Origin: Alcaligenaceae bacterium
GTDB taxonomy: Bacteria; Pseudomonadota; Gammaproteobacteria; Burkholderiales; Burkholderiaceae_B
Assembly: GCA_013416395.1 (NCBI GenBank)
Contig: JACCEP010000008.1
Coordinates: forward strand, 124,001-188,000
Length of the DNA: 64,000 nt
Reading direction: 5' to 3'
Numbering within the stretch: position 1 is the stretch's first letter; each line of letters begins with the position of its first letter. Positions 53,153-61,628 of this stretch are shown piece after piece. Position numbers and translations under genes: made by a program. The notes under the pieces are model-generated. The model did no database searches. It was given only the letters and a program-made list of their open reading frames with translations, and had not been told where the DNA came from.

Positions 53153-55264
53153 ATGCCCGATATCTCTTCGTCCAATCTGCGGCATCCCGGATCCGGTACA
53201 GATGGCGCGTCGGGTTGCTGGGTACGTGTAGCTCTCGATGTTCCGCTGCAGGGCTTGTTTGACTACAAGGCTTCAAGCCCTGTTCAGATCGGCACACGCG
53301 TTATTGTTCCATTTGGCCAACGCAAGCTGGTCGGTGTGGTTGTCGATACGCCAGACCAGCCTGCACTCGACGCTTCAATGGTTCGTGATGTTGACCAGGT
53401 GCTGGACGATCTTCCCCCTTTTCCTGTTGACTGGCTGCGGCTGGCGTCTTTCGCTGCCCAGTATTACCAGCGTCCGCTGGGCGAGGTCATGCTCCCGACA
53501 CTGCCAGCCCCCTTGCGGCGCATAGGAGCCTATCAGGGCAAGCGATCGGCAGGCGGCCCTGTGGCTCGCATGGACAAGCGTGCTGGCGGGAAAGGCAAAG
53601 ATTCTGTTCAGCCCGATGTGCCCCCGCCGCTCAATGCCAACCAGTCTGATGCCGTCGCACAAATTGCTGCGCTGCAGGGCCATAAAACCGTGCTGCTGTA
53701 CGGCGTGACCGGCAGCGGCAAAACAGAGGTTTACATGCACGTGGCCCAGCATGTGCTGGCGCGTGGAAAGCAGGTGTTGTTTCTGGTGCCCGAAATCAAC
53801 CTTACGCCACAGCTCGAGCAATCGCTGCGCATGCGTCTGGCGGGGTTGGGCGGGGACGATGCGCTTGCGGTCATGCACAGTGGGCTGGCTGACGGCGAAC
53901 GTTTGCGGGCCTGGGTCAGGGTGCAACGCGGTGAGGCCAGGGTGCTCCTCGGAACCCGGATGGCTATATTTGCCCCTATGCCCGAGCTAGGGCTCATCAT
54001 CGTTGATGAGGAACACGACACCTCCTACAAGCAGCAAGAGGGCTTGCGATACTCGGCGCGCGACCTTTCAGTATGGCGTGGCAATGATCTTGGCATACCG
54101 GTGGTACTGGGGTCGGCGACGCCATCGCTTGAAAGCTGGAACCATGCTGAAACTGGGCATTATCTGCGCTGTACGCTGGCAGAGCGCGCGCGTGATGTCG
54201 GCCTGCCTGCCGTTCGGCTCGTCGATACCCGCCGCCTGGCCATGCGCGAAGGCTTTTCTCCTCAACTGATCGAGGCAGTAGGGCTGCGTCTCGAGGCGGG
54301 CGAGCAAGTTCTCATATTCCTTAACCGTCGGGGTTACGCACCCGTGCTTAACTGTGCGTCCTGCGGCTGGGTCAGTCAGTGCCCGCGATGCACGGCGTAT
54401 ACCGTGCTGCACCGTGGTGGTGCCCGACGTAATTTTTTGCAGTGCCATCATTGTGGTTATCAGGCGCGTGTGCCCGTAGCGTGCCCTGATTGCGGTGACC
54501 AAGATCTAAAACCCATGGGCCGCGGCACGCAGCGGGTCGAAGAGCATCTGGCCGAGCTGTTTCCAGAGGCGCGCATCGCTCGCATTGATGCTGACAGCAC
54601 ACGCCTGAAGGGCAGTGCGCAGGCGCTTTTTGACAAGGTGCACGCAGGCGAGATCGATGTGATGGTGGGCACGCAGATGGTGGCAAAAGGGCATGACTTC
54701 TCGCGGCTTGGGCTGGTGGGGGTGCTTAACGCCGATGCCATGCTGTTTGCCCAAGATTTCCGCGCGCCTGAACGTCTGTTTTCCCAGCTTATGCAGGTGG
54801 CGGGCAGGGCGGGGCGCCACACCAAGGGCGGTGAGGTCATCATCCAGACTGACTACCCAGAGCAGTCGGTCTACCAGGCCTTGCAACGTCATGATTATGT
54901 CGGGTTTGCCCGTCATGGCCTTGAGGAGCGCAAGGCGGTAGGGCTTCCCCCCTATGCGTATCAGGCCCTGCTAACCGCTGAAGGCAAAGCGTTGGCTGAT
55001 GCGCTCGCCTTTCTGGAAGGGGCGCGTTCCTTGCCAGATCAAGATGCGGCGCGTTTCTCTACTGCCTCAGCCATCACTGTTTATGACCCCGTGCCGTTAC
55101 GGGTTGTGCGTGTTGCGCACATTGAGCGTGCCCAGTTACTGGTTGAAAGCGCGCACCGTCGCGCTCTTCAAGAATTTCTTTCTGCCTGGTGTGCGGTGCT
55201 GCCAGCGTTTGCGCGTGGCTTTCGGGTGCGTTATCACCTCGAAGTCGACCCGCTCGAAATATGA
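53153..55264 (+). CDS. priA: primosomal protein N' (replication restart helicase)
   Basis: A 703-residue helicase. After the N-terminal DNA-binding domain (VALDVPLQGLFDYKASSPVQIGTRVIVPFG) come Walker A LLYGVTGSGKTEVYMH and the DEEH box (LIIVDEEHDTSYKQQ). A zinc-binding cluster of cysteines follows (CASCGWVSQCPRC, CHHCG, CPDCG), then helicase motif V/VI (VGTQMVAKGHDFSRLGLVGVLNAD, QVAGRAGR). It reloads the replisome at stalled forks. Its stop overlaps the next helicase gene (ATGA). Confidence 0.96.
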   Translation: MPDISSSNLRHPGSGTDGASGCWVRVALDVPLQGLFDYKASSPVQIGTRVIVPFGQRKLVGVVVDTPDQPALDASMVRDVDQVLDDLPPFPVDWLRLASFAAQYYQRPLGEVMLPTLPAPLRRIGAYQGKRSAGGPVARMDKRAGGKGKDSVQPDVPPPLNANQSDAVAQIAALQGHKTVLLYGVTGSGKTEVYMHVAQHVLARGKQVLFLVPEINLTPQLEQSLRMRLAGLGGDDALAVMHSGLADGERLRAWVRVQRGEARVLLGTRMAIFAPMPELGLIIVDEEHDTSYKQQEGLRYSARDLSVWRGNDLGIPVVLGSATPSLESWNHAETGHYLRCTLAERARDVGLPAVRLVDTRRLAMREGFSPQLIEAVGLRLEAGEQVLIFLNRRGYAPVLNCASCGWVSQCPRCTAYTVLHRGGARRNFLQCHHCGYQARVPVACPDCGDQDLKPMGRGTQRVEEHLAELFPEARIARIDADSTRLKGSAQALFDKVHAGEIDVMVGTQMVAKGHDFSRLGLVGVLNADAMLFAQDFRAPERLFSQLMQVAGRAGRHTKGGEVIIQTDYPEQSVYQALQRHDYVGFARHGLEERKAVGLPPYAYQALLTAEGKALADALAFLEGARSLPDQDAARFSTASAITVYDPVPLRVVRVAHIERAQLLVESAHRRALQEFLSAWCAVLPAFARGFRVRYHLEVDPLEI

Positions 55265-57420
55265 ATGGCGCCGATATGAATGCTGCGCGTGGTTCTACGG
55301 TAGCGTCCGACATGAACAGCATGCAGCGCGAGGCCGTGTTGTATCTTGACGGCCCCTGTCTTGTGCTGGCTGGGGCGGGCAGTGGCAAGACGCGCGTTAT
55401 TACGCAAAAAATTGCCTATTTGTTGCGCGAGTGTGGGTATCAGGCCAGACAGGTGGTTGCACTCACGTTTACCAACAAAGCGGCGCGCGAGATGGGCGAG
55501 CGAGTGCGTCAGCTCGTGGACGCCAAAATGACCAAGGGTTTGACGGTAAGTACATTTCACTCGCTGGGCTTGCGGTTTTTGCGTGAAGAAGCCCGGCATG
55601 TCAATTTGAAGCCGTCGTTCTCGATTTTGGACGCCAATGACGGGCTGGCGATTATCCAGGAGCTACTTGCCACCACTGACAAAGCCCGGCTGCGGGCAGT
55701 GCAGCAGAATATTTCGCTGTGGAAGAACGCGCTTATGGAGCCCGATGCGGCCGAGCGCAGTGCGAGTTCGCCCAGCGAGGCAGAGGCGGCAAAAGTGTAT
55801 CGCAGCTACAGCGCAACGCTTGCGGCCTACCAATCGGTGGACTTTGATGATTTGATCCGCCTGCCGGCAATGTTGCTCGAGACCAATGAAGAAGTTCGCC
55901 TGCGCTGGCAGGCGCGGGTGCACTACATGCTGCTCGACGAGTATCAGGACACAAACGTCTGTCAGTATCGGCTGGTACGCACGCTGACAGGTCAGCGAGC
56001 CATGTTTACCGCCGTGGGGGATGACGACCAGGCCATTTACGCATGGCGTGGCGCAACGGTTGAAAACCTGGCCAACCTTACGACCGACTATCCTTCACTG
56101 AAGGTGATTAAGCTAGAGCAGAACTACCGCTCGGTGCAGCGCATTCTGTCGGCAGCCAACCAGGTGATCAGCAAGAACCCAAATCTATTTGGCAAGAAGT
56201 TGTGGTCGGATCTGGGTGTGGGTGAGCCTATTCAGGTAACGCCCATGGATAACGAGCAGGCAGAGGCAGAGTCTATTGCCATGCGGATTTCGGCCGCGCG
56301 TTTTGAAAAACAGGCAGAGTGGCGTGACTTTGCTATTTTGTACCGCAGCAATCACCAGGCACGTATTTTGGAGCAGACTTTGCGCACCCTGCGCATACCC
56401 TACACCATCTCGGGCGGGCAGAGCTTCTTCGATAAAACGGAAATCCGCGATATTCTGGCCTATATTCGTCTTATCGCTAACGATGACGATGACCCGGCTT
56501 TTATTCGGGCGGCAACGACGCCGCGACGCGGCATTGGCCAGACCACATTGCAGGCTCTGGGCCTGTTTGCTGCTGAGCGCCAGATGTCGCTGTTTGCTGC
56601 CGTATTCGAAATTATGCATACCGACAGGCTCCCGGCAAGGCAGCTGCAGTCGCTAGAGACATTTGCCCGGTTCATTCAGCAATTGCAGACGCGTGCCGGG
56701 CGCAAAAACATGATTTCTGCACCGATTGCACAGGCCAGCCTGCTTGATGCGCCGCTGCAGGGTGATGATGCACTGATTGGCGCCATTGCCGGGCTTGATG
56801 GCGCGCGAGAAGACAGTACCGGGCTGGTAATCGATGACTTGCTGGGCGCAATCCAGTATGAACGGCATCTTTACGATATTCTCGAAGAGCGGCCGGCTCA
56901 ATCTCGCTGGCAAAATGTGCTCGAGCTCACAGGCTGGTTAAAGCGCAAGGCTGACGAAGATGGGTTGACGTTGGTCGAGCTGGCCCAGCATGTTGCACTG
57001 GTCACCATGCTCGAGCGCAGTGACGATGACGACCCCGACGCGGTCAAACTGTCGACGCTGCACGCCTCAAAAGGGCTGGAGTACCCGCACGTGTATCTGG
57101 CGGGGGTTGAAGAGGGCTTGTTGCCGCATCAGGGCCGCGATGAAGATGTAAACCCGGAAACCGCAGCAGACGAGCTGGCGCAACGCATTCAGGAAGAGCG
57201 GCGTTTAATGTATGTGGGTATTACGCGCGCGCGCCGCACGCTGCATTTAAGCTGGTGCAAAAAACGCCGCCGCGCCCGCGAAGATGTCATGCGTGAACCT
57301 TCGCGGTTTATCGAAGAAATGGGCCTGGGCGGGCCAGTGGTTACTGAAGACCCCAAGGCCAAGGCCATGAGCCCTAAAGAGCGGCTCGGCATGCTTAAGG
57401 CTTTGCTGACAAAAGAGTGA
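55261..57420 (+). CDS. rep: UvrD/Rep-family ATP-dependent DNA helicase
   Basis: I set the start at the ATG at 55261, which overlaps the priA stop (ATGA), giving 719 residues; an internal ATG at 55312 (MNSMQREAVLYLDGP) matches the usual Rep N-terminus and is a real alternative. Superfamily 1 motifs are clear: Q motif region, Walker A LAGAGSGKT, motif Ia ALTFTNKAAREM, motif II LLDEYQDTN, motif III GDDDQAIYAWRGA, motif IV LEQNYRS, and VKLSTLHASKGLEYPHVYLAG with VGITRARRTL. Rep unwinds 3'-5' ahead of the replisome, fitting its pairing with PriA. Confidence 0.93.
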   Translation: MNGADMNAARGSTVASDMNSMQREAVLYLDGPCLVLAGAGSGKTRVITQKIAYLLRECGYQARQVVALTFTNKAAREMGERVRQLVDAKMTKGLTVSTFHSLGLRFLREEARHVNLKPSFSILDANDGLAIIQELLATTDKARLRAVQQNISLWKNALMEPDAAERSASSPSEAEAAKVYRSYSATLAAYQSVDFDDLIRLPAMLLETNEEVRLRWQARVHYMLLDEYQDTNVCQYRLVRTLTGQRAMFTAVGDDDQAIYAWRGATVENLANLTTDYPSLKVIKLEQNYRSVQRILSAANQVISKNPNLFGKKLWSDLGVGEPIQVTPMDNEQAEAESIAMRISAARFEKQAEWRDFAILYRSNHQARILEQTLRTLRIPYTISGGQSFFDKTEIRDILAYIRLIANDDDDPAFIRAATTPRRGIGQTTLQALGLFAAERQMSLFAAVFEIMHTDRLPARQLQSLETFARFIQQLQTRAGRKNMISAPIAQASLLDAPLQGDDALIGAIAGLDGAREDSTGLVIDDLLGAIQYERHLYDILEERPAQSRWQNVLELTGWLKRKADEDGLTLVELAQHVALVTMLERSDDDDPDAVKLSTLHASKGLEYPHVYLAGVEEGLLPHQGRDEDVNPETAADELAQRIQEERRLMYVGITRARRTLHLSWCKKRRRAREDVMREPSRFIEEMGLGGPVVTEDPKAKAMSPKERLGMLKALLTKE

Positions 57421-57530
57421 TTGGTTTGCAGTAAGTGCGGACACTCATCCGAGATAACTTGGCCAGCTCCTGCCCGACGCGTGGCCTCAGGAGGTGACAA
57501 TTATTTGCGTGGTGAATGCACCAATAAATA

Positions 57531-57553
57531 AAGCCTACCTAAAAGGCAGGCTT
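57531..57553 (-). terminator. terminator of the small minus-strand gene
   Basis: On the minus strand AAGCCTGCC and GGTAGGCTT pair (one mismatch) around a TTTTA loop, followed by TATTTATT. It lies about 100 bp downstream of the small gene at 57655-57888. The plus-strand side has no T-run. Confidence 0.6.
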
Positions 57554-57654
57554 GGAGCTTTCCATCTTTTGACCAAATAAACCGCGTTTACATCTAGCGT
57601 GCAGCCCGTGTTGGGCGTTGCGTCGCGCGTGGTGCGACTTTGGTCATGCCGCCT

Positions 57655-57888
57655 TTACCATTGTGAACCGGTAAAACGGGCATCTTTGGCACGGGCTTCG
57701 TTCATGGCTTCGCTGACTTCAATTGTGTATTCCCACACAGTTACAATGCCGCTTTTCAGGACTGCCAGTACGGATTTTGCCAATGAGGTGATGGAGGTCG
57801 ACTCGCCATTACTAAGCATGCTTGTCATGAGATCGCGTTCCATGGAATCGCTGAGACGCATGCTGTTGTTAAGAGTTGAAACCGACAT
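57655..57888 (-). CDS. small conserved-looking hypothetical protein (77 aa)
   Basis: The ATG at 57888 with GAGGT upstream gives MSVSTLNNSMRLSDSMERDL and onward, ending in IEVSEAMNEARAKDARFTG and SQW. It is soluble and helical, Ser/Met-rich, with no signal peptide, membrane segment or cysteine. I do not recognise the family. A well-formed promoter with an embedded palindrome lies upstream and a terminator downstream, so it is very probably a real, regulated, single-gene unit. The role is unknown. Confidence 0.65.
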   Translation of the reverse strand: MSVSTLNNSMRLSDSMERDLMTSMLSNGESTSITSLAKSVLAVLKSGIVTVWEYTIEVSEAMNEARAKDARFTGSQW

Positions 57889-57949
57889 TATGGACCTCAC
57901 CAATTTACAAGATGTCGCCACAACTGAATGCTGTGTGCTGACCTTTACA

Positions 57950-57989
57950 AGTATAGGGTATACCCTAGATACTCACAAGGGTTTACCCT
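57950..57989 (-). promoter_or_regulatory. promoter with two palindromic operators for the small gene
   Basis: On the minus strand TTGTGA (57978-57973) and TATACT (57955-57950) are exactly 17 bp apart. The perfect 14-bp palindrome TAGGGTATACCCTA (57954-57967) fills most of the spacer. A second related site AGGGTTTACCCT (57978-57989) abuts the -35 on the far side, 23 bp centre to centre. This is a convincing repressor-controlled promoter. Confidence 0.65.
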
Positions 57990-58119
57990 AATAATGACGG
58001 GGTTTAGCGTATCTGTGGCCTAAAAGGCACGCATTGTTAGCTTGGTCTCAAATCGCGTAATGCTGCACCGCACGATCTAATCAGGCAAAATAGCATCTTT
58101 TATTCACTTGTATATATTT

Positions 58120-59352
58120 ATGTCGTCTCCACGCCCCGCCCCGTTAACAGGCATCAAAGTACTGGATCTCACCCGCGTTCTTGCTGGCCCCTGGTGTACC
58201 CAGAATCTGGCAGATCTGGGCGCCGAGGTCATCAAGATTGAGCGCCCCGGCAGTGGTGACGACACCAGAGGGTGGGGCCCCCCATACCTGAAAGACCCGC
58301 AAGGTGCCGATACTTCAGAGGCGGCTTACTATTCTTGTGCCAATCGCAATAAGCTGTCTGTCGCGCTCGACATCGCCAGCCCCCGAGGTGCAGAGCTGGT
58401 GCGCCAGCTTGCCCTGCAGTGCGACATTCTGGTTGAGAATTTTAAGGTTGGCGGTCTGAAAAAATACGGTCTTGATTATGAGAGCATTAAGGCCATCAAC
58501 CCCGCGCTTATTTATTGTTCTATTACGGGCTTTGGCCAAACCGGCCCGTATGCCAGCCGACCTGGCTACGATTTTATGATCCAGGGCATGGGCGGGCTAA
58601 TGAGTATTACCGGTGAGCGCGATGACCTGCCCGGCGGCGGCCCCCAAAAGGCTGGTGTGGCTGTGGCTGACCTTATGACCGGCATGTACGCCACTGTGGG
58701 CATTATGGCTGCGCTGCATGAGCGCGGGCGTAGTGGTTTGGGACAACACGTCGATATGGCCTTGCTCGACTGTCAGGTAGCCATGCTGGCCAATCAGAAC
58801 CTGAACTACCTGACGTCGGGCGTGTCGCCCCAGCGTGCAGGCAATGCCCATCAGAACCTGGTGCCTTATCAGGTATTTGCGGCCGCTGACGGGCACTTGA
58901 TAGTGGCTGTGGGCAACGATACGCAGTTCAGGGCTTATTGCGGGGTCATTGGCCGCCCAGGCTTGGCCGACGATGTACGATTTGCCACCAACTCTAACCG
59001 AGTGATCAATCGCGAAGCACTGGTTCCACTGCTGACTGAAGCCATGAAATTGCAGGCGCGTGATTATTGGCTTGAGGCGCTGGAACGCGCGGGGGTGCCG
59101 GCTGGCCCAATCAATACCATTGAGCAGGTTTACAACAACCCTCAGGTAAAGGCGCGAGAAATGCTGCGCCATCTGCCACACCCGCTGGCTGGCAAGGCAC
59201 CAGTTGGCGCCAGCCCGTTAAAGCTTTCTGAAAGCCCAGTCGAGTACCGTCACGCCGCGCCGTTGTTGGGCGAGCATACAGAGCAGGTGTTGAGCGGCTG
59301 GCTTGGTTTGCCGCCAGAAGAAATACAGACTTTGCTAGGGCGCGAACGCTAA
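58120..59352 (+). CDS. CaiB/BaiF family CoA transferase (formyl-CoA transferase-like)
   Basis: The ATG at 58120 (MSSPRPAPLTGIKVLDLTRVLAGPWCTQNLADLGAEVIKIERP) is used; the frame includes a TTG at 58108. This 410-residue class III CoA transferase has the signature GADTSEAAYYSCANRNKLSVALDI and a catalytic aspartate in LVENFKVGGLKKYGLDYES. The family moves CoA between carboxylic acids through a covalent aspartyl intermediate. Substrate is unknown. It is divergent from the small gene and convergent with a thioesterase gene. No clear ribosome-binding site is visible. Confidence 0.92.
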   Translation: MSSPRPAPLTGIKVLDLTRVLAGPWCTQNLADLGAEVIKIERPGSGDDTRGWGPPYLKDPQGADTSEAAYYSCANRNKLSVALDIASPRGAELVRQLALQCDILVENFKVGGLKKYGLDYESIKAINPALIYCSITGFGQTGPYASRPGYDFMIQGMGGLMSITGERDDLPGGGPQKAGVAVADLMTGMYATVGIMAALHERGRSGLGQHVDMALLDCQVAMLANQNLNYLTSGVSPQRAGNAHQNLVPYQVFAAADGHLIVAVGNDTQFRAYCGVIGRPGLADDVRFATNSNRVINREALVPLLTEAMKLQARDYWLEALERAGVPAGPINTIEQVYNNPQVKAREMLRHLPHPLAGKAPVGASPLKLSESPVEYRHAAPLLGEHTEQVLSGWLGLPPEEIQTLLGRER

Positions 59353-59470
59353 AGACACTGGGCTGCGTGCGCAGCGTATGCTGCGTAAGCCCAAGCCCAA
59401 GGGGCTCGCTAATGTTGCTGCAGCTCGGCAGATAAGGTATCTGGAGCGGCGCTGCTTATAGAGAGCGTAA

Positions 59471-59490
59471 GCGCTCTGGTTGCAGAGCGC
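59471..59490. terminator. hairpin between convergent CoA transferase and thioesterase genes
   Basis: GCGCTCTG and CAGAGCGC form a perfect 8-bp stem with a GTTG loop. There is only weak T enrichment on either side, so termination strength is uncertain. Confidence 0.5.
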
Positions 59491-59491
59491 C

Positions 59492-59938
59492 TTAGTCTTT
59501 ATTGAGCGCGACCAGCTTGAAGACGGCCCGGGCAGTACATACTTCTACGTCATTGGCGTCTTTGACGCTGCCTTCGCAGAAAACAATACTGCGTCCGCGA
59601 CGCAATGGGCGCGCCTCGAACACGAGGTCAGTGCGTGCCACATTCAGAAAGTGGGTCGACATGTCGATAGTCACCACACCATAACTGAGTGGGTCGTGTG
59701 AACGTGCGGCCGCACTCAGAATGAAGTCGAGCACGCTCATCATGGTGCCGCCATGTACATCGCCCCGGCTGTTGGTCAAGTTTGCATTCAAGGGCAACCG
59801 TGCGCGAGCATAGCCCGGCTCTATATGCTCGGGCTGAAGGCCGAGATAGCGCATGAATGGAACTTCAAAACCAAAATAAGTGTCTTTTTCGAACTGCAAG
59901 GTAGCAGCCTCTGGGGCGGTCAATGTGTCTGTGAGCAT
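59492..59938 (-). CDS. PaaI-type hotdog-fold thioesterase
   Basis: A 148-residue hotdog protein with the active-site motif LTNSRGDVHGGTMMSVLDFILSAAA and the strand VVTIDMSTHFLNVARTDLVFEARPLRRGR. Such enzymes hydrolyse acyl- or aryl-CoA thioesters in the cytosol. The neighbouring CoA transferase gene on the opposite strand suggests local CoA-thioester chemistry, but they are convergent rather than co-transcribed. Confidence 0.88.
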   Translation of the reverse strand: MLTDTLTAPEAATLQFEKDTYFGFEVPFMRYLGLQPEHIEPGYARARLPLNANLTNSRGDVHGGTMMSVLDFILSAAARSHDPLSYGVVTIDMSTHFLNVARTDLVFEARPLRRGRSIVFCEGSVKDANDVEVCTARAVFKLVALNKD

Positions 59939-59952
59939 AACGATAAAGTTAA

Positions 59953-59975
59953 ACGGCGGCTACAGGAGCCGCCGT
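59953..59975 (-). terminator. terminator of the cytochrome gene
   Basis: ACGGCGGC and GCCGCCGT form a perfect 8-bp stem with a 7-nt loop. On the minus strand it is followed by TTTAACTTT. It lies about 70 bp after the cytochrome stop. Confidence 0.75.
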
Positions 59976-60045
59976 GTGTCGTGGTGTGGGCATTTGGTGG
60001 TACTACAAGGCCAGTAATGCGGGTAGTGGTAAGCCGCCGAAGCGT

Positions 60046-61293
60046 TTACTGGGCAGCTTGGGCCATATAGTGAACGGCGGCGGACATTTGTTCGTCGGTG
60101 GCTTGTGAACCACCACGCGGAGGCATGGCGCCCACACCGCTGATAGCCTTGGCTACCATGGTGTCTACGCCGGTTTCAATGTACTTGGCCCAGACGGCTT
60201 TGTCCCCAAACTTGGGGGCGCCTGCGACGCCTGTGTCGTGACAGGCAAAGCAGACCGATTTGTACAGCTTTTCACCGGCAGGGTCGACGGCGGCGGTTTC
60301 TTTGGCCGGTGCGGCTGCCGCTGCAGGTGCTTCAGCTTTCGCTTCAGGCTTTTCTGCAGCGGGCTTTTCAGCGCGTGCGGCTGCGGCGGCAAGCTTGCTG
60401 GGGTCGACAGCGTGGACAATATAGTGGACGGCAGCGGTCATTTCTGCGTCGGTGGCTTGTGAACCACCGCGCGGAGGCATGGCGCCTACGCCCTTGATGG
60501 CATTGGCCACCATGGTGTCTACGCCGGTATCAAGAAACTTGGACCAGGCGTCTTTGTCGCCAAATTTAGGAGCGCCAGCAACACCTGTGTCGTGACAGGC
60601 AAAACACACTGATTTGTACAGTTTTTCACCGGCAGGATCAACGGCAGCTGTTTCTTTAGCAGGTGCGGCTGCAGCGGCGGGTGCGGCGGCTTTAGCTTCA
60701 GTTTTCTGCGCTGCGGGTGCAGGTGCAGCGGCTGCTGCTGCGGGCGCTTTTTCTTCGGCCTTGTCACCAGCAGCGGCTGGCTCTTTGGGCTCGTCAAACG
60801 AAGCGCCAGACTTGTTTACCATATAGACAACGGCGCGCTCGACTTCAAAGTCATCCAGCGAAGGGTTGCCGCCCTTGGGTGGCATGGCGCCTATGCCATG
60901 AATGGCTGCATGGATAAGGTCTTCGTACCCTTTTTTGATGAAGGGTGCCCAGGCTTCTTTGTCGCCCAGCTTGGGAGCGCCAGCTACGCCGGCTGTATGA
61001 CAGGCCGTACAGGTGGACTCGAACACTTGCTGACCGGTTTTGAACTCTTTGGGTGCGTTGGCGTCAACCAGGCTAAAGTCAGCCACGGGTTTGATGCGGT
61101 TGGCAATGGCCTCTTCACTTAGCGAGTCAGAACCTGCGCCGCCACGTGATGTTGAGGCAACGAGGTGTGTCAGCAGAATGATTACAGCAATCGGTATGAT
61201 GAACGCCAGAATGACGGTAACAATAAGCTGTTTGGGCGTTTTAATGAGGCCTTCAGATTGCGTTTCTTCGACGTGCTCTTCCGTATTATTCAT
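60046..61293 (-). CDS. membrane-anchored cytochrome c5-family protein with three haem domains
   Basis: A 415-residue protein. One N-terminal membrane helix (residues 22-46) anchors it to the inner membrane with the rest in the periplasm. Three class I domains carry CTACH (95-99), CFACH (230-234) and CFACH (348-352). Methionine ligands are in GAMPPK (~138) and GAMPPR (~272, ~390). Domains two and three are nearly identical over about 75 residues and lie 118 residues apart. Ala/Pro/Lys/Glu-rich linkers (168-218, 300-335) separate the domains. It is probably an electron shuttle to a terminal oxidase. Related c5 proteins, such as in Neisseria, have two domains. Confidence 0.92.
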   Translation of the reverse strand: MNNTEEHVEETQSEGLIKTPKQLIVTVILAFIIPIAVIILLTHLVASTSRGGAGSDSLSEEAIANRIKPVADFSLVDANAPKEFKTGQQVFESTCTACHTAGVAGAPKLGDKEAWAPFIKKGYEDLIHAAIHGIGAMPPKGGNPSLDDFEVERAVVYMVNKSGASFDEPKEPAAAGDKAEEKAPAAAAAAPAPAAQKTEAKAAAPAAAAAPAKETAAVDPAGEKLYKSVCFACHDTGVAGAPKFGDKDAWSKFLDTGVDTMVANAIKGVGAMPPRGGSQATDAEMTAAVHYIVHAVDPSKLAAAAARAEKPAAEKPEAKAEAPAAAAAPAKETAAVDPAGEKLYKSVCFACHDTGVAGAPKFGDKAVWAKYIETGVDTMVAKAISGVGAMPPRGGSQATDEQMSAAVHYMAQAAQ

Positions 61294-61547
61294 AATCGAA
61301 TCCTGCGTGTTCCTGTTTGAGGGGCATCAAGGCCTGAACGTTGAATGTGGCGTACGATCGGGTAGAAACGCCGCAGGTGTCGCCTGCATCCAAAGTTTCA
61401 GTATTCCCCGAATGAGGCATTATAGCGACTGTACCGCATCGATGCATGTTTGGGCGTATACAGCCGCGCTCCGGATGCCTGAGTTAACGCAGCCGCGACA
61501 CGATACCGCCCGATGCTTTTCTGTAAACACGGTACAATAGCGACCCT

Positions 61548-61622
61548 GCGCCCGTAGTTCAATGGATAGAATGAGAGTCTCCGAAGCTCTAGATACAGGT
61601 TCGATTCCTGTCGGGCGCGCCA
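61548..61622 (+). tRNA. tRNA-Arg (anticodon CCG)
   Basis: A 75-nt cloverleaf: the acceptor GCGCCCG pairs with CGGGCGC, the D-arm contains AGTTCAATGGATAGAAT, the anticodon loop is CTCCGAA (anticodon CCG, reading CGG), and the T-arm contains GGTTCGATTCC, followed by G-CCA. A TACAAT -10-like hexamer lies at 61533-61538. The integrase gene ends 7 bp after its 3' end. Confidence 0.96.
61598..61622 (+). other. probable attachment site (attL) in the tRNA-Arg 3' end
   Basis: The 3' part of tRNA-Arg (T-arm, acceptor and CCA) directly abuts the tyrosine integrase gene, the usual arrangement when an island integrates into a tRNA and restores its 3' end. The exact core cannot be defined without the other junction, which lies outside the window. 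Confidence 0.5.
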
Positions 61623-61628
61623 GTTAAA

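Noticed and set aside
57599-57991. A 130-residue plus-strand ORF
   Set aside because: It lies opposite the 77-residue minus-strand gene, which has its own promoter, ribosome-binding site and terminator.
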